Below are positions 28,135 to 36,987 of a DNA stretch of 64,000 nucleotides, piece after piece. Both the position numbers and the translations under genes were made by a program. The notes under the pieces were generated by a model. That model was not told the origin of the DNA and ran no database searches. It saw only the letters and a list, made by a program, of their open reading frames with translations. The first letter of the stretch is position 1, and each line of letters starts with the position of its first letter. This DNA is from Candidatus Sphingobacterium stercorigallinarum (GTDB lineage: Bacteria; Bacteroidota; Bacteroidia; Sphingobacteriales; Sphingobacteriaceae). The DNA lies in the NCBI GenBank assembly GCA_019115805.1, contig DXCW01000111.1, forward strand, positions 1 to 64,000, in the 5' to 3' direction.

Positions 28135-29499
28135 ATGTGGTACAACAACATTTTGGAAACCATTGGCAACACCCCACTGGTTAGGTTAAACCGAGTCACC
28201 AAATCCTTAAAAGGAACTGTTTTAGCCAAAATAGAAACCACGAACCCCGGAAACTCCATCAAGGATCGGATGGCGCTGAAAATGATACAGGATGCCGAAG
28301 CAGCTGGCCATTTACGTCCTGGAGGGACCATCATCGAAGGGACCTCAGGAAATACCGGAATGGGACTGGCTATTGTCGCCGCAATCCGTGGTTATCGATG
28401 TGTTTTTACAACTACCGATAAGCAGTCCAAAGAGAAAATAGATGCCTTGCGGGCCTTTGGCGCGGAGGTAATCGTTTGCCCCACTCATGTTGCTCCAGAT
28501 GATCCTCGCTCGTATTACTCCGTTTCAAGCCGCTTGGAAAAAGAAATCCCCAATGCATGGAAGCCGAACCAATACGACAATCTCTCCAACGCTCAAGCTC
28601 ATTACGAACAAACCGGACCAGAGATTTGGGCGCAAACTGAAGGCAGCATCACCCATTTAGTGGTTGGCGTCGGCACAGGTGGCACGATATCGGGGTCAAC
28701 TCGCTACCTGAAAGAACAAAATCCCAACATCCAGATATGGGGTATAGACAGCTATGGTTCCGTCTTTAAGAAATATAAAGACACAGGGATATTTGACAAA
28801 AACGAAATCTACCCCTACATTACCGAAGGGATAGGTGAAGATTTCTTGCCAAAAAACGTAGACTTCAGCTTAATCGACTTATTTGAGAAGGTGACCGACA
28901 AAGACGCAGCGCTGATGACCCGAGATCTCGCAAGAAAAGAGGGGATATTCGCAGGAAATTCTGCTGGCGCGGCAGTTGCTGGTTTGTTACAATTAGGAAA
29001 TCGTCTAAAACCGAGTGATGTGGTAGTCGTTATTTTTCACGATCATGGCTCTCGCTATATGGGTAAGATGTACAATGACGATTGGTTAAGAGAACGCGGT
29101 TTTCTAAAGGAAGAAAAATTGACTGCTAAGTCAATCTTAGAACGCCGTGAGCGACAGCAAATGATCACTGCAGATGTCGATCAGTCCATTAGTGAAACGT
29201 TTAAAGCCATGAAATCACTTCATATTTCTCAAATACCCGTCACCCAAAAGGGCATGGTGATTGGGAAAGTGACCGAGTCGGATATTCTACATGCATTACT
29301 GGAAAATCAGTCTCTGCGCTCCTCCCCTGTCGCATCCATTGTCACCACACCTTTTCCCTTCGTCGATTTGAACACACCGATCGATAACATATCGAGTTTA
29401 ATCAATAAAGATGTACAAGCGGTCTTGGTTGAAGACGAAGCAGGACAGATAAACATCATCACTCAATACGATATTATCAACGCAATTTCTGGGATATAA
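28135..29499 (+). CDS. cystathionine beta-synthase (PLP enzyme with C-terminal CBS pair)
   Basis: The enzyme condenses serine or O-acetylserine with homocysteine or sulfide. The 454-residue protein has a fold-type II PLP domain (about 1-320): ILETIGNTPLVRLN, the PLP lysine in GNSIKDRMAL, and the SGNTGMGLA and GVGTGGTISG phosphate-binding loops. Two CBS domains follow (about 340-454), giving the eukaryotic-like CBS architecture. CBS pairs commonly bind adenosyl ligands such as SAM or AMP. It follows amn after 36 bp. Cysteine synthase activity remains possible because the catalytic domain is shared. Confidence 0.9.
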   Translation: MWYNNILETIGNTPLVRLNRVTKSLKGTVLAKIETTNPGNSIKDRMALKMIQDAEAAGHLRPGGTIIEGTSGNTGMGLAIVAAIRGYRCVFTTTDKQSKEKIDALRAFGAEVIVCPTHVAPDDPRSYYSVSSRLEKEIPNAWKPNQYDNLSNAQAHYEQTGPEIWAQTEGSITHLVVGVGTGGTISGSTRYLKEQNPNIQIWGIDSYGSVFKKYKDTGIFDKNEIYPYITEGIGEDFLPKNVDFSLIDLFEKVTDKDAALMTRDLARKEGIFAGNSAGAAVAGLLQLGNRLKPSDVVVVIFHDHGSRYMGKMYNDDWLRERGFLKEEKLTAKSILERRERQQMITADVDQSISETFKAMKSLHISQIPVTQKGMVIGKVTESDILHALLENQSLRSSPVASIVTTPFPFVDLNTPIDNISSLINKDVQAVLVEDEAGQINIITQYDIINAISGI

Positions 29500-29538
29500 C
29501 GATGCTTTTTTTTAAGTTTAGTGATATACTACAAATTG

Positions 29539-30246
29539 ATGGAAAGAAACAATCGATTAAAAAGACTCGAATATTGGTTAAAAGCACGTCTAGGAAAGAT
29601 TGCGTTCATTCGTTTGGAACAAAAGCGGGAAACGGCTTGGTACGGAAATCAATATGGAGGCTTTTACGCCGACCCCTCGTTAATCCCTACCGGAGGAATT
29701 GTCTATTCCTTTGGGATAGGCGAAGACATCTCATTTGATCGGGCGATTATCGAAAAACACGGCTGCCGTGTTTACGGATTTGACCCCACTCCCAAATCAA
29801 TTTCATGGGTTAGAGAAACCTCCATACCCGAAAACTTTTTTTTCCATCCGTTTGGAATTGGCGCTGTTACCGAAAAAGCCATATTTCGTTTACCAAAAAA
29901 CAAAGATCACGTCTCGGGCAGTGTCTACGAACATCGTTTAGTAGACAATGACAATGCTGTTGAGGTGTTGCTAAAAAGCTTTTCTGATATTCTTGCGGAT
30001 CTTGGACATCAACAAATTGACGTTCTTAAGATGGATATCGAAGGGTCAGAATATGCGATTATAGAAGACATACTGACGTCCGGAATTCCTATCACGCAAA
30101 TTCTCGTAGAAACCCATGAGCGATTTTTTGAGGACGGAAAAACAAAGGGAGAGCGATTCTTTAAACTATTGCACCGTCACGGCTACCGTATTTTCGCCAT
30201 TTCAGATACATATCAAGAAATATCGTTAGTAAAACAGCCGATGTAG
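29539..30246 (+). CDS. FkbM-family SAM-dependent methyltransferase
   Basis: This is a 235-residue cytoplasmic protein from ATG 29539; the track used a GTG six codons upstream. The SAM-binding strand GIVYSFGIGEDISFD is followed by VYGFDPTP, and later comes KMDIEGSEYAIIEDIL, the FkbM hallmark. Such enzymes methylate sugars, lipids or O-linked groups; the target is unknown. It follows the CBS gene closely on the same strand but is not functionally linked to it by any signal I see. Confidence 0.85.
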   Translation: MERNNRLKRLEYWLKARLGKIAFIRLEQKRETAWYGNQYGGFYADPSLIPTGGIVYSFGIGEDISFDRAIIEKHGCRVYGFDPTPKSISWVRETSIPENFFFHPFGIGAVTEKAIFRLPKNKDHVSGSVYEHRLVDNDNAVEVLLKSFSDILADLGHQQIDVLKMDIEGSEYAIIEDILTSGIPITQILVETHERFFEDGKTKGERFFKLLHRHGYRIFAISDTYQEISLVKQPM

Positions 30247-30298
30247 AGAATAACCGGATTGGCAGTCAGTCCATTGTTCCACATCGCCGAGTGGACAC

Positions 30299-30598
30299 TT
30301 ATTCAGTATCGGAAACTTCTGAGATAATATAAACGTCTTCTTGTTCTTTTTTCATTTTGTATTTTTCCCGCGCTATACGCTGTATTTCCGCAGGATTATA
30401 CTGCACATCGTTTATTGCCTGTTCGATCCGATCGATTTCAGCGGTGTAATAATTTTTTTCCTCTTCGAGTTTGGCTTTCTCGGTTTGAAAATCATATTGC
30501 GTAGCGATATCGTAACGATCGAAAAAGCACATCCAAACTAAAAATGCCACTGCAGCAATTAAATATTGATTCCGTATCGTATTAATAAAGCGTTCCAT
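30299..30598 (-). CDS. septum formation initiator family protein, FtsB/DivIC-like
   Basis: The protein is 99 residues. A short cytoplasmic N-terminus and one membrane helix (YLIAAVAFLVWMCFF, about 13-27) precede a periplasmic coiled coil (TEKAKLEEEKNYYTAEIDRI). The YNPAEIQRIAREKYKMKKEQEDVYII segment is the conserved DivIC tail. It should join FtsL-like and FtsQ-like proteins in the divisome. It lies 109 bp downstream of eno on the same strand, with a terminator between them. Confidence 0.88.
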   Translation of the reverse strand: MERFINTIRNQYLIAAVAFLVWMCFFDRYDIATQYDFQTEKAKLEEEKNYYTAEIDRIEQAINDVQYNPAEIQRIAREKYKMKKEQEDVYIISEVSDTE

Positions 30599-30658
30599 AA
30601 TTATAAGGAGATCATTGCACCTGGTTAAATATACGTATTAAATTAAAAAATCGTAAAC

Positions 30659-30688
30659 AAAAAAAGGAATCAGCTGATTCCTTTTTTT
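30659..30688 (-). terminator. terminator of eno
   Basis: AAAAAAAGGAATCAGCTGATTCCTTTTTTT is a perfect palindrome with a central CAGCTG, located 20 bp after the eno stop on the minus strand. It can also form on the plus strand. Confidence 0.85.
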
Positions 30689-30707
30689 GTTGCAATAGAA
30701 ATGCGAA

Positions 30708-32009
<1,302 letters not shown>

Positions 32010-32078
32010 TTATAGGGTTTAAAAGTAAATCTCACTTAGTGTATTAATGACACTAATTTAATAAAAATTGTAACTAAT

Positions 32079-32086
32079 CAAAAATA
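32079..32086 (-). promoter_or_regulatory. putative -7 box TATTTTTG for eno
   Basis: On the minus strand this reads TATTTTTG, an exact TAnnTTTG match about 73 bp before the eno ATG. The -33 element is weak. Confidence 0.45.
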
Positions 32087-32194
32087 TCAAAATTTTCGGC
32101 CAATTGATAGTTTTTAACGTTAAATCACTATTAACTCACTTATGTTGTTAGAATAAATACCGTTCACTATCGGTCAACTTAATGGATTGACACA

Positions 32195-33295
32195 TTATGA
32201 TTTAATCATCGCAATAAAATCATCAAAAAGATAGCGAGAATCGTGCGGGCCTGGAGAAGATTCAGGATGGTATTGTACCGAAAACGCGCGCTTTCCTTTG
32301 ACACGTATTCCCTCAATAGAGTCATCATTCAAGTTGACGTGAGTAGCCTCTACCAGACTTGAGCGTTCCACGTCCTCTCGAACAATACCGAAACCATGAT
32401 TTTGAGACGTAATCTCACAGCGGTCTTCAATGATATTTTTTACCGGATGGTTAATCCCGCGATGTCCATTGTGCATTTTCTCCGTGCGGATACCGTGAGC
32501 TAGGGCCAAAAGCTGATGACCTAAGCAGATACCAAAAAGCGGCTTATCTGCAGCAACAATTTGCTTTATGGTCTCAATAGCGTAATCCATAGCCGCGGGA
32601 TCTCCGGGACCGTTCGACACAAAATATCCATCAGCATTCCAACGTTCCATCTCCTCAAACGATGTCTTAGCCGGGAATACCTTAGCGTAAACCTGACGAT
32701 CGTCAAAATTTCGCAAAATATTTGTCTTTATCCCTAAATCCAGAACCGCAACCCGTGTCGGCGCGGATTCGTCGCCATAGAAATACGCTTCTTTCGTGGA
32801 AACCTGACTGGAAAGCTCAAGTCCTGCCATTGAAGGCACGTGCTGTAACTGTTCCATAAGCGATTCAACATTCAAATCTTCTGAAGAGATGATCGCATTC
32901 ATTGCCCCCTTGTCTCTGATATGACGCACAAGCGAACGTGTATCAATATCCGAAATTCCCACTAAATTACCTGATTCAAAGTAATTCTGAATCGACCGGT
33001 CAGCAATTTTCCTACTGTAATCGATATTGAAGTTTTTACAAACCAAGCCGGAGATTTGTATACGGTTAGATTCTTCATCATCTCCATCGATTCCGTAATT
33101 ACCAATGTGGGCGTTCGTTGTTACCATAATCTGTCCGAAATAAGACGGGTCGGTAAAAATCTCCTGATACCCGGTAGTCCCCGTGTTGAAACAAATTTCT
33201 CCGGTGGTCGTACCGATCTTCCCTGCGGCTTTCCCATGAAAAACCGTACCATCTTGTAGAACTAAGATTGCTGGTAATTTGCTGTAGTTGGTCAT
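32195..33295 (-). CDS. carA: carbamoyl-phosphate synthase small (glutaminase) subunit
   Basis: CarA releases ammonia from glutamine for CarB in pyrimidine and arginine synthesis. It is 366 residues, with an N-terminal CPSase small-chain domain (LVLQDGTVFHGKAAG, FNTGTTGYQEIFTDPSYFGQ) and a C-terminal class I glutamine amidotransferase. The nucleophile Cys is in FGICLGHQLLALAHG and the His-Glu pair in SVQYHPESSPGP. carB is not adjacent, which is unusual compared with many bacteria. The gene is preceded by a leader with an ORF and an intrinsic terminator, so attenuation is possible. Confidence 0.96.
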   Translation of the reverse strand: MTNYSKLPAILVLQDGTVFHGKAAGKIGTTTGEICFNTGTTGYQEIFTDPSYFGQIMVTTNAHIGNYGIDGDDEESNRIQISGLVCKNFNIDYSRKIADRSIQNYFESGNLVGISDIDTRSLVRHIRDKGAMNAIISSEDLNVESLMEQLQHVPSMAGLELSSQVSTKEAYFYGDESAPTRVAVLDLGIKTNILRNFDDRQVYAKVFPAKTSFEEMERWNADGYFVSNGPGDPAAMDYAIETIKQIVAADKPLFGICLGHQLLALAHGIRTEKMHNGHRGINHPVKNIIEDRCEITSQNHGFGIVREDVERSSLVEATHVNLNDDSIEGIRVKGKRAFSVQYHPESSPGPHDSRYLFDDFIAMIKS

Positions 33296-33354
33296 TCTAT
33301 TTGAGATTTAATTTAAATATCTTGCTCACTTCACCCAAACGAGTTTTAGGGCAT

Positions 33355-33374
33355 AAAAAAAGCCCGAACGGGCT
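33355..33374 (-). terminator. intrinsic terminator in the carA leader (possible attenuator)
   Basis: On the minus strand AGCCCGTTCGGGCT is followed by seven T. It lies 60 bp before the carA ATG, with no promoter match between the two. It could be an attenuator of carA or, less interestingly, the end of an upstream transcript. Confidence 0.7.
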
Positions 33375-33387
33375 AACATATCAAACG

Positions 33388-33426
33388 CTATTGACTTATT
33401 TTACTAATTACGTATTGATATTTCAT
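33388..33426 (-). CDS. possible 12-residue leader peptide of carA
   Basis: A minus-strand ATG 27-30 bp after the predicted transcription start opens MKYQYVISKISQ, ending TAG at 33388. The stop codon lies 13 bases before the terminator hairpin, so a ribosome ending there could influence folding. No obvious Shine-Dalgarno is present. The evidence is purely positional; the frame is short enough to be chance. Confidence 0.4.
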   Translation of the reverse strand: MKYQYVISKISQ

Positions 33427-33458
33427 CTGGTTGAATCTTTTTTGTTTTTATCGGGAGA

Positions 33459-33488
33459 CAAAGGTACGAAATATTCTCAGATTTGCAA
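33459..33488 (-). promoter_or_regulatory. full -33/-7 promoter upstream of the carA leader
   Basis: Minus-strand TTG (33488-33486) and TACCTTTG (33466-33459) are separated by 19 bp and match both Bacteroidota promoter elements. Transcription would start near 33453, about 160 bp before carA. Confidence 0.6.
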
Positions 33489-33570
33489 CCCCATATTTTT
33501 TTAACACGAATGGCCATCTGTATTTCTCAACAGATAGCCATTCCAGTTTGCAAATTCCTCGTGAATGCTG

Positions 33571-34881
33571 CTATTGGGTTAATTTAAAAATATCATTACC
33601 GAAGACAAATATCATCAGCGCTAGGATAATAAAAAAACCGACCACTTGCGCCTTTTCTAAAAACTGATCACTCAATGGTTTCCCCTGGATCATCTCAACC
33701 AATAAAAAGATCACATGCCCACCATCTAATGCCGGTATGGGCAAAATATTCATAAACGCAAGCGCCATAGATAGCATGCCCACTAAGCTCCAGAATCGTA
33801 TCCAATCGACTTCCGTTCCAAACATGGTAGCTATACCCACAGGACCGGATAATGCTTTATCGGCTCGAACCTCACCTTTAAAAATTTTACCGAAACCTTT
33901 GATGTTATCGGTAATAATGGAGAAGGCTTTAGCGGCTCCCAATGGCAAAGCCTCAAATAAGCCATACGAATGCTGTACCAATGGAAAATTAGTAAACCCT
34001 AGAATATCTGAACTATCTGCTGGAGCTAAAAGATTCAAGGTCTGTCCCTGACGTACTACATCAAGACTGATTTCTTTATTTCTATTCGCAGCAATTTGTT
34101 CCTTGAACACATCCAATCGTTCCACGGACACTCCATTCACCGCGACAATACTATCCCCCACCGTTAATCCAATAAGCTCCGCCCGGCTTCCAGGCTCGAT
34201 TTCTTGCACCGGAAGCATTTTAAAAATCGGTTGTACCAACTCATTCTTCTTATGTTCGGAGACCTCATTTAAAATATCCGTCGGTACGGTCAATTCAACT
34301 GACTTCCCGTTGCGCTCAACCTCTAAAACCGCACCACCCATTAAGACTTCAGAACTTAGCAAATCTTGATAAAACAAATCGGCTTTTTCACCATTTACCG
34401 CAACTATCTGATCGCCTTCCTGAATGCCGATCTTTTGCCCTATTACACCCGGAGAGACGCCGTAAAGCTGACGATTGTCCAAATCAGTGGTGCCGAGTCC
34501 GTAGGTCAACATCCAAAACACGACAATGCCGACAATTACATTAACAATAATCCCTCCCAACATGACTATCAGTCGTTGCCAAGCTGGCTTCGAGCGGAAT
34601 TCCCAGGGTTGTGGTTCAGCTTGCATTTGCTCGGTATCCATCGACTCATCGATCATACCCGCAATTTTCACATATCCGCCAAGAGGCAACCAACCGATCC
34701 CATACTCACAACCTTTAAAATTAAACTTTAAAAGTTTGACTCCCCAAGCATCGAAAAACAAATAAAATTTCTCGACCTTAATGCCGAAAGCCCGAGCGGC
34801 TAAAAAATGGCCTAACTCATGTAAAATGATCAATAAAGACAGGCCTAAAAGCACCTGCCCAATCATAATTATTACTCCCAT
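33571..34881 (-). CDS. rseP: RIP metalloprotease RseP (site-2 protease)
   Basis: This is an intramembrane zinc protease that cleaves membrane-anchored regulators such as anti-sigma factors. The 436-residue protein has the zinc motif HELGH at residues 21-25 in the first membrane helix, two PDZ-like regions (about 125-290, including SRAELIGLTVGDSIVAVNG), and the second metal motif in LPIPALDGGHVIF near the C-terminus. ATG 34866 (Met6) is an alternative start. It is the downstream neighbour of dxr, an arrangement common in Bacteroidota. Confidence 0.94.
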   Translation of the reverse strand: MGVIIMIGQVLLGLSLLIILHELGHFLAARAFGIKVEKFYLFFDAWGVKLLKFNFKGCEYGIGWLPLGGYVKIAGMIDESMDTEQMQAEPQPWEFRSKPAWQRLIVMLGGIIVNVIVGIVVFWMLTYGLGTTDLDNRQLYGVSPGVIGQKIGIQEGDQIVAVNGEKADLFYQDLLSSEVLMGGAVLEVERNGKSVELTVPTDILNEVSEHKKNELVQPIFKMLPVQEIEPGSRAELIGLTVGDSIVAVNGVSVERLDVFKEQIAANRNKEISLDVVRQGQTLNLLAPADSSDILGFTNFPLVQHSYGLFEALPLGAAKAFSIITDNIKGFGKIFKGEVRADKALSGPVGIATMFGTEVDWIRFWSLVGMLSMALAFMNILPIPALDGGHVIFLLVEMIQGKPLSDQFLEKAQVVGFFIILALMIFVFGNDIFKLTQ

Positions 34882-34910
34882 CTATCGCTTATTTCTTTTT
34901 ACTAATCTAA

Positions 34911-36071
34911 TTAACTTTTGTTTATTAAAGACCATGCCACAGATCTACTTTGCCTATCGTCCTGGATATAATCATCCAAACTGCAGGCGCTGCGATACGA
35001 AACCTGACACAATGTCTCTTCAATCACTTCACTCATCCGTAGAAAACCAATTCGGTCACTTAAAAAAGCATCCACAGCCACTTCATTTGCAGCGTTCAAG
35101 ACACAGGCACTGTTTCCTGCCGCATTAAGCGCCTGAAATGCAAGTTTCAGGTTCTTAAAGACCTCCAAATCCACGCGCTCAAAAGTTAACTGCGGATAAT
35201 TTAGAAAATCAAACCGTTCAAATGAGCTGTTCATACGTTCCGGGTAGCCCAACGCGTACAAAATAGGCAGCTTCATATCGGGTATGCCTAACTGTGCCTT
35301 TAACGAACCGTCGCAAAATTGAACCAATGAATGCACGATGGATTGTGGATGCACGATAACATCAATTTGCTCAGGGGAAATACCAAATAACCACCGCGCT
35401 TCAATCACCTCTAGTCCCTTGTTCATCATCGAGGCTGAATCAATCGTGATTTTTGCTCCCATCGTCCAATTGGGGTGGCGTAGTGCTTGCTTCTTGGTCA
35501 CATTCACCAAGTCTGCTCGTTCCCACCCCCGGAAGGGGCCACCAGAAGCTGTTAAAATAACTTTTTCAACCGAAGCATTCCTTTCTCCCACTAAACATTG
35601 GAAGATCGCTGAATGTTCCGAATCTACTGGCAGAAGTTTAACGCCATGCTTTTCCACTAAAGCGGTAATGAGGTCTCCCGCCACCACTAACGTTTCCTTG
35701 TTGGCTAGTGCGACATCTTTTCCTGCTTCAATGGCTGCTACCGTCGGTCGAAGCCCAACAGATCCGACTAAAGCTGTAATGACCAAGTCGAAACAATCCA
35801 CCCCCATCACCTCTTCTAGCGCATCCTCACCGAACCGCACTTCTATATCGGTGGCCATCAACGCCTCCTTAGCCGTTTGATAGGCTTGTTGATCAGACAA
35901 CACAACAATTTTCGGTTTGAATTGATGTGCTTGTCGAATCAAAAGATCCGCGTTTTTGCCCGCGGTAAGTATCGTAACTGAAAACGATTCTGGAAATTGT
36001 GAAATGACTTCTAACGACTGCGTACCAATACTACCAGTAGATCCTAAAATCGCTATTCTTTTATGCGTCAA
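34911..36071 (-). CDS. dxr: 1-deoxy-D-xylulose-5-phosphate reductoisomerase
   Basis: This is the second step of the MEP isoprenoid pathway. The 386-residue protein has the NADPH-binding GSTGSIGTQSLEVI at the N-terminus, LLPVDSEHSAIFQCL, LTASGGPFRG and the substrate-loop region HPNWTMGAKITIDSASMMNKGLEVIEA with the metal-binding residues. The first codon is TTG (36071); no in-frame ATG occurs nearby, so a non-ATG start seems real. It precedes rseP by 29 bp on the same strand, and the membrane-protein gene lies 13 bp upstream. Confidence 0.96.
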   Translation of the reverse strand: MTHKRIAILGSTGSIGTQSLEVISQFPESFSVTILTAGKNADLLIRQAHQFKPKIVVLSDQQAYQTAKEALMATDIEVRFGEDALEEVMGVDCFDLVITALVGSVGLRPTVAAIEAGKDVALANKETLVVAGDLITALVEKHGVKLLPVDSEHSAIFQCLVGERNASVEKVILTASGGPFRGWERADLVNVTKKQALRHPNWTMGAKITIDSASMMNKGLEVIEARWLFGISPEQIDVIVHPQSIVHSLVQFCDGSLKAQLGIPDMKLPILYALGYPERMNSSFERFDFLNYPQLTFERVDLEVFKNLKLAFQALNAAGNSACVLNAANEVAVDAFLSDRIGFLRMSEVIEETLCQVSYRSACSLDDYIQDDRQSRSVAWSLINKS

Positions 36072-36084
36072 AATTGATTGCTCT

Positions 36085-36873
36085 TTAAATAATACTCTTA
36101 ATTACCGAAGGATCCGCTCCCCCTTTGTACGCTTTCATCATGTCGATATACACAATCGACATCACTAGACTAACCACAGGAATGATTACGAACGAATTGA
36201 TGAGGCTCAAAACTCGAGTAACCAATGTATATCCTAAATACTCGGTACCTACTTGTACCAGGTGGGTCAACGCCACAATAAATATAATAGCCAAGAGACG
36301 AAATACATTTCCCTTGGTCATCGCTAAACTAAAGCGATATGATTTAAACGTATTGAATCCATCCTCAAGGATAAAAAACGGAAAAAAAGTCGTCCTGATG
36401 AGAACAAAGAGCATCACTACACCCGTTAAAAAGGGATGAATCTCCGTCTGTACGGTACGTATTTCTACCCCAAGAAAAAGCAGGGGAAATAACAGCACAT
36501 ACATGATCAAATAAATACTGAACGCGATCAGGCTGTAAAAAAGCAAACCAAGAATGTAATACAAAAACTGAGAAAGACTCGGTATATACTGCTTTACACT
36601 GTCTCCACGCTGTCCCTTTGCCAAGAAGATCGCCTTTTTAAGTAAGACCAACTGAAGGCCAAAATATAGTCCGACGAAAGCGAGCAACAACACCACTTTC
36701 ACAAAATAGTTCGTTGCGTCTAAGTAGATGGCTAGAAACGAAGATAGGTTAGAGGTTATAAACAATAAAAAACACAATCCTGCGATCGAAATATAATTTC
36801 GCATCAGAATATCTATTGCCCTTAATACAACATCATTAGCTCTGAAAGTGATATCCTTTAAAAAATCTAGCAT
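36085..36873 (-). CDS. hypothetical multi-pass membrane protein
   Basis: This is a 262-residue inner-membrane protein with about six hydrophobic segments (roughly 25-50, 58-80, 105-135, 145-172, 190-212, 222-248). It has an amphipathic N-terminus rich in charged residues and a short polar tail. The layout recalls the membrane domain seen in glycerophosphodiester phosphodiesterase-related DUFs, but I see no motif to confirm that. It is first in a minus-strand run with dxr and rseP. Confidence 0.6.
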   Translation of the reverse strand: MLDFLKDITFRANDVVLRAIDILMRNYISIAGLCFLLFITSNLSSFLAIYLDATNYFVKVVLLLAFVGLYFGLQLVLLKKAIFLAKGQRGDSVKQYIPSLSQFLYYILGLLFYSLIAFSIYLIMYVLLFPLLFLGVEIRTVQTEIHPFLTGVVMLFVLIRTTFFPFFILEDGFNTFKSYRFSLAMTKGNVFRLLAIIFIVALTHLVQVGTEYLGYTLVTRVLSLINSFVIIPVVSLVMSIVYIDMMKAYKGGADPSVIKSII

Positions 36874-36941
36874 GTCAAATCAATAGTGCAAAGATGATAA
36901 TTTTTTCCTAAGAATCCATCGTGGTCCAAACAATTAAAACA

Positions 36942-36972
36942 AGAAAAAGGCCAAGGATGGGAATCCTCAGCC
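36942..36972 (-). terminator. terminator of the S9 peptidase gene
   Basis: On the minus strand GGCTGAGGAT pairs with ATCCTTGGCC (two G-T wobbles) around a short loop, followed by TTTTTC. Confidence 0.65.
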
Positions 36973-36987
36973 TATTTCTTTCGTTAT

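Noticed and set aside
33508-33543. Imperfect hairpin AATGGC...GCCATT downstream of rseP as terminator
   Set aside because: No T run follows it on the minus strand, so it does not look like an intrinsic terminator; the one at 33355-33374 is better.
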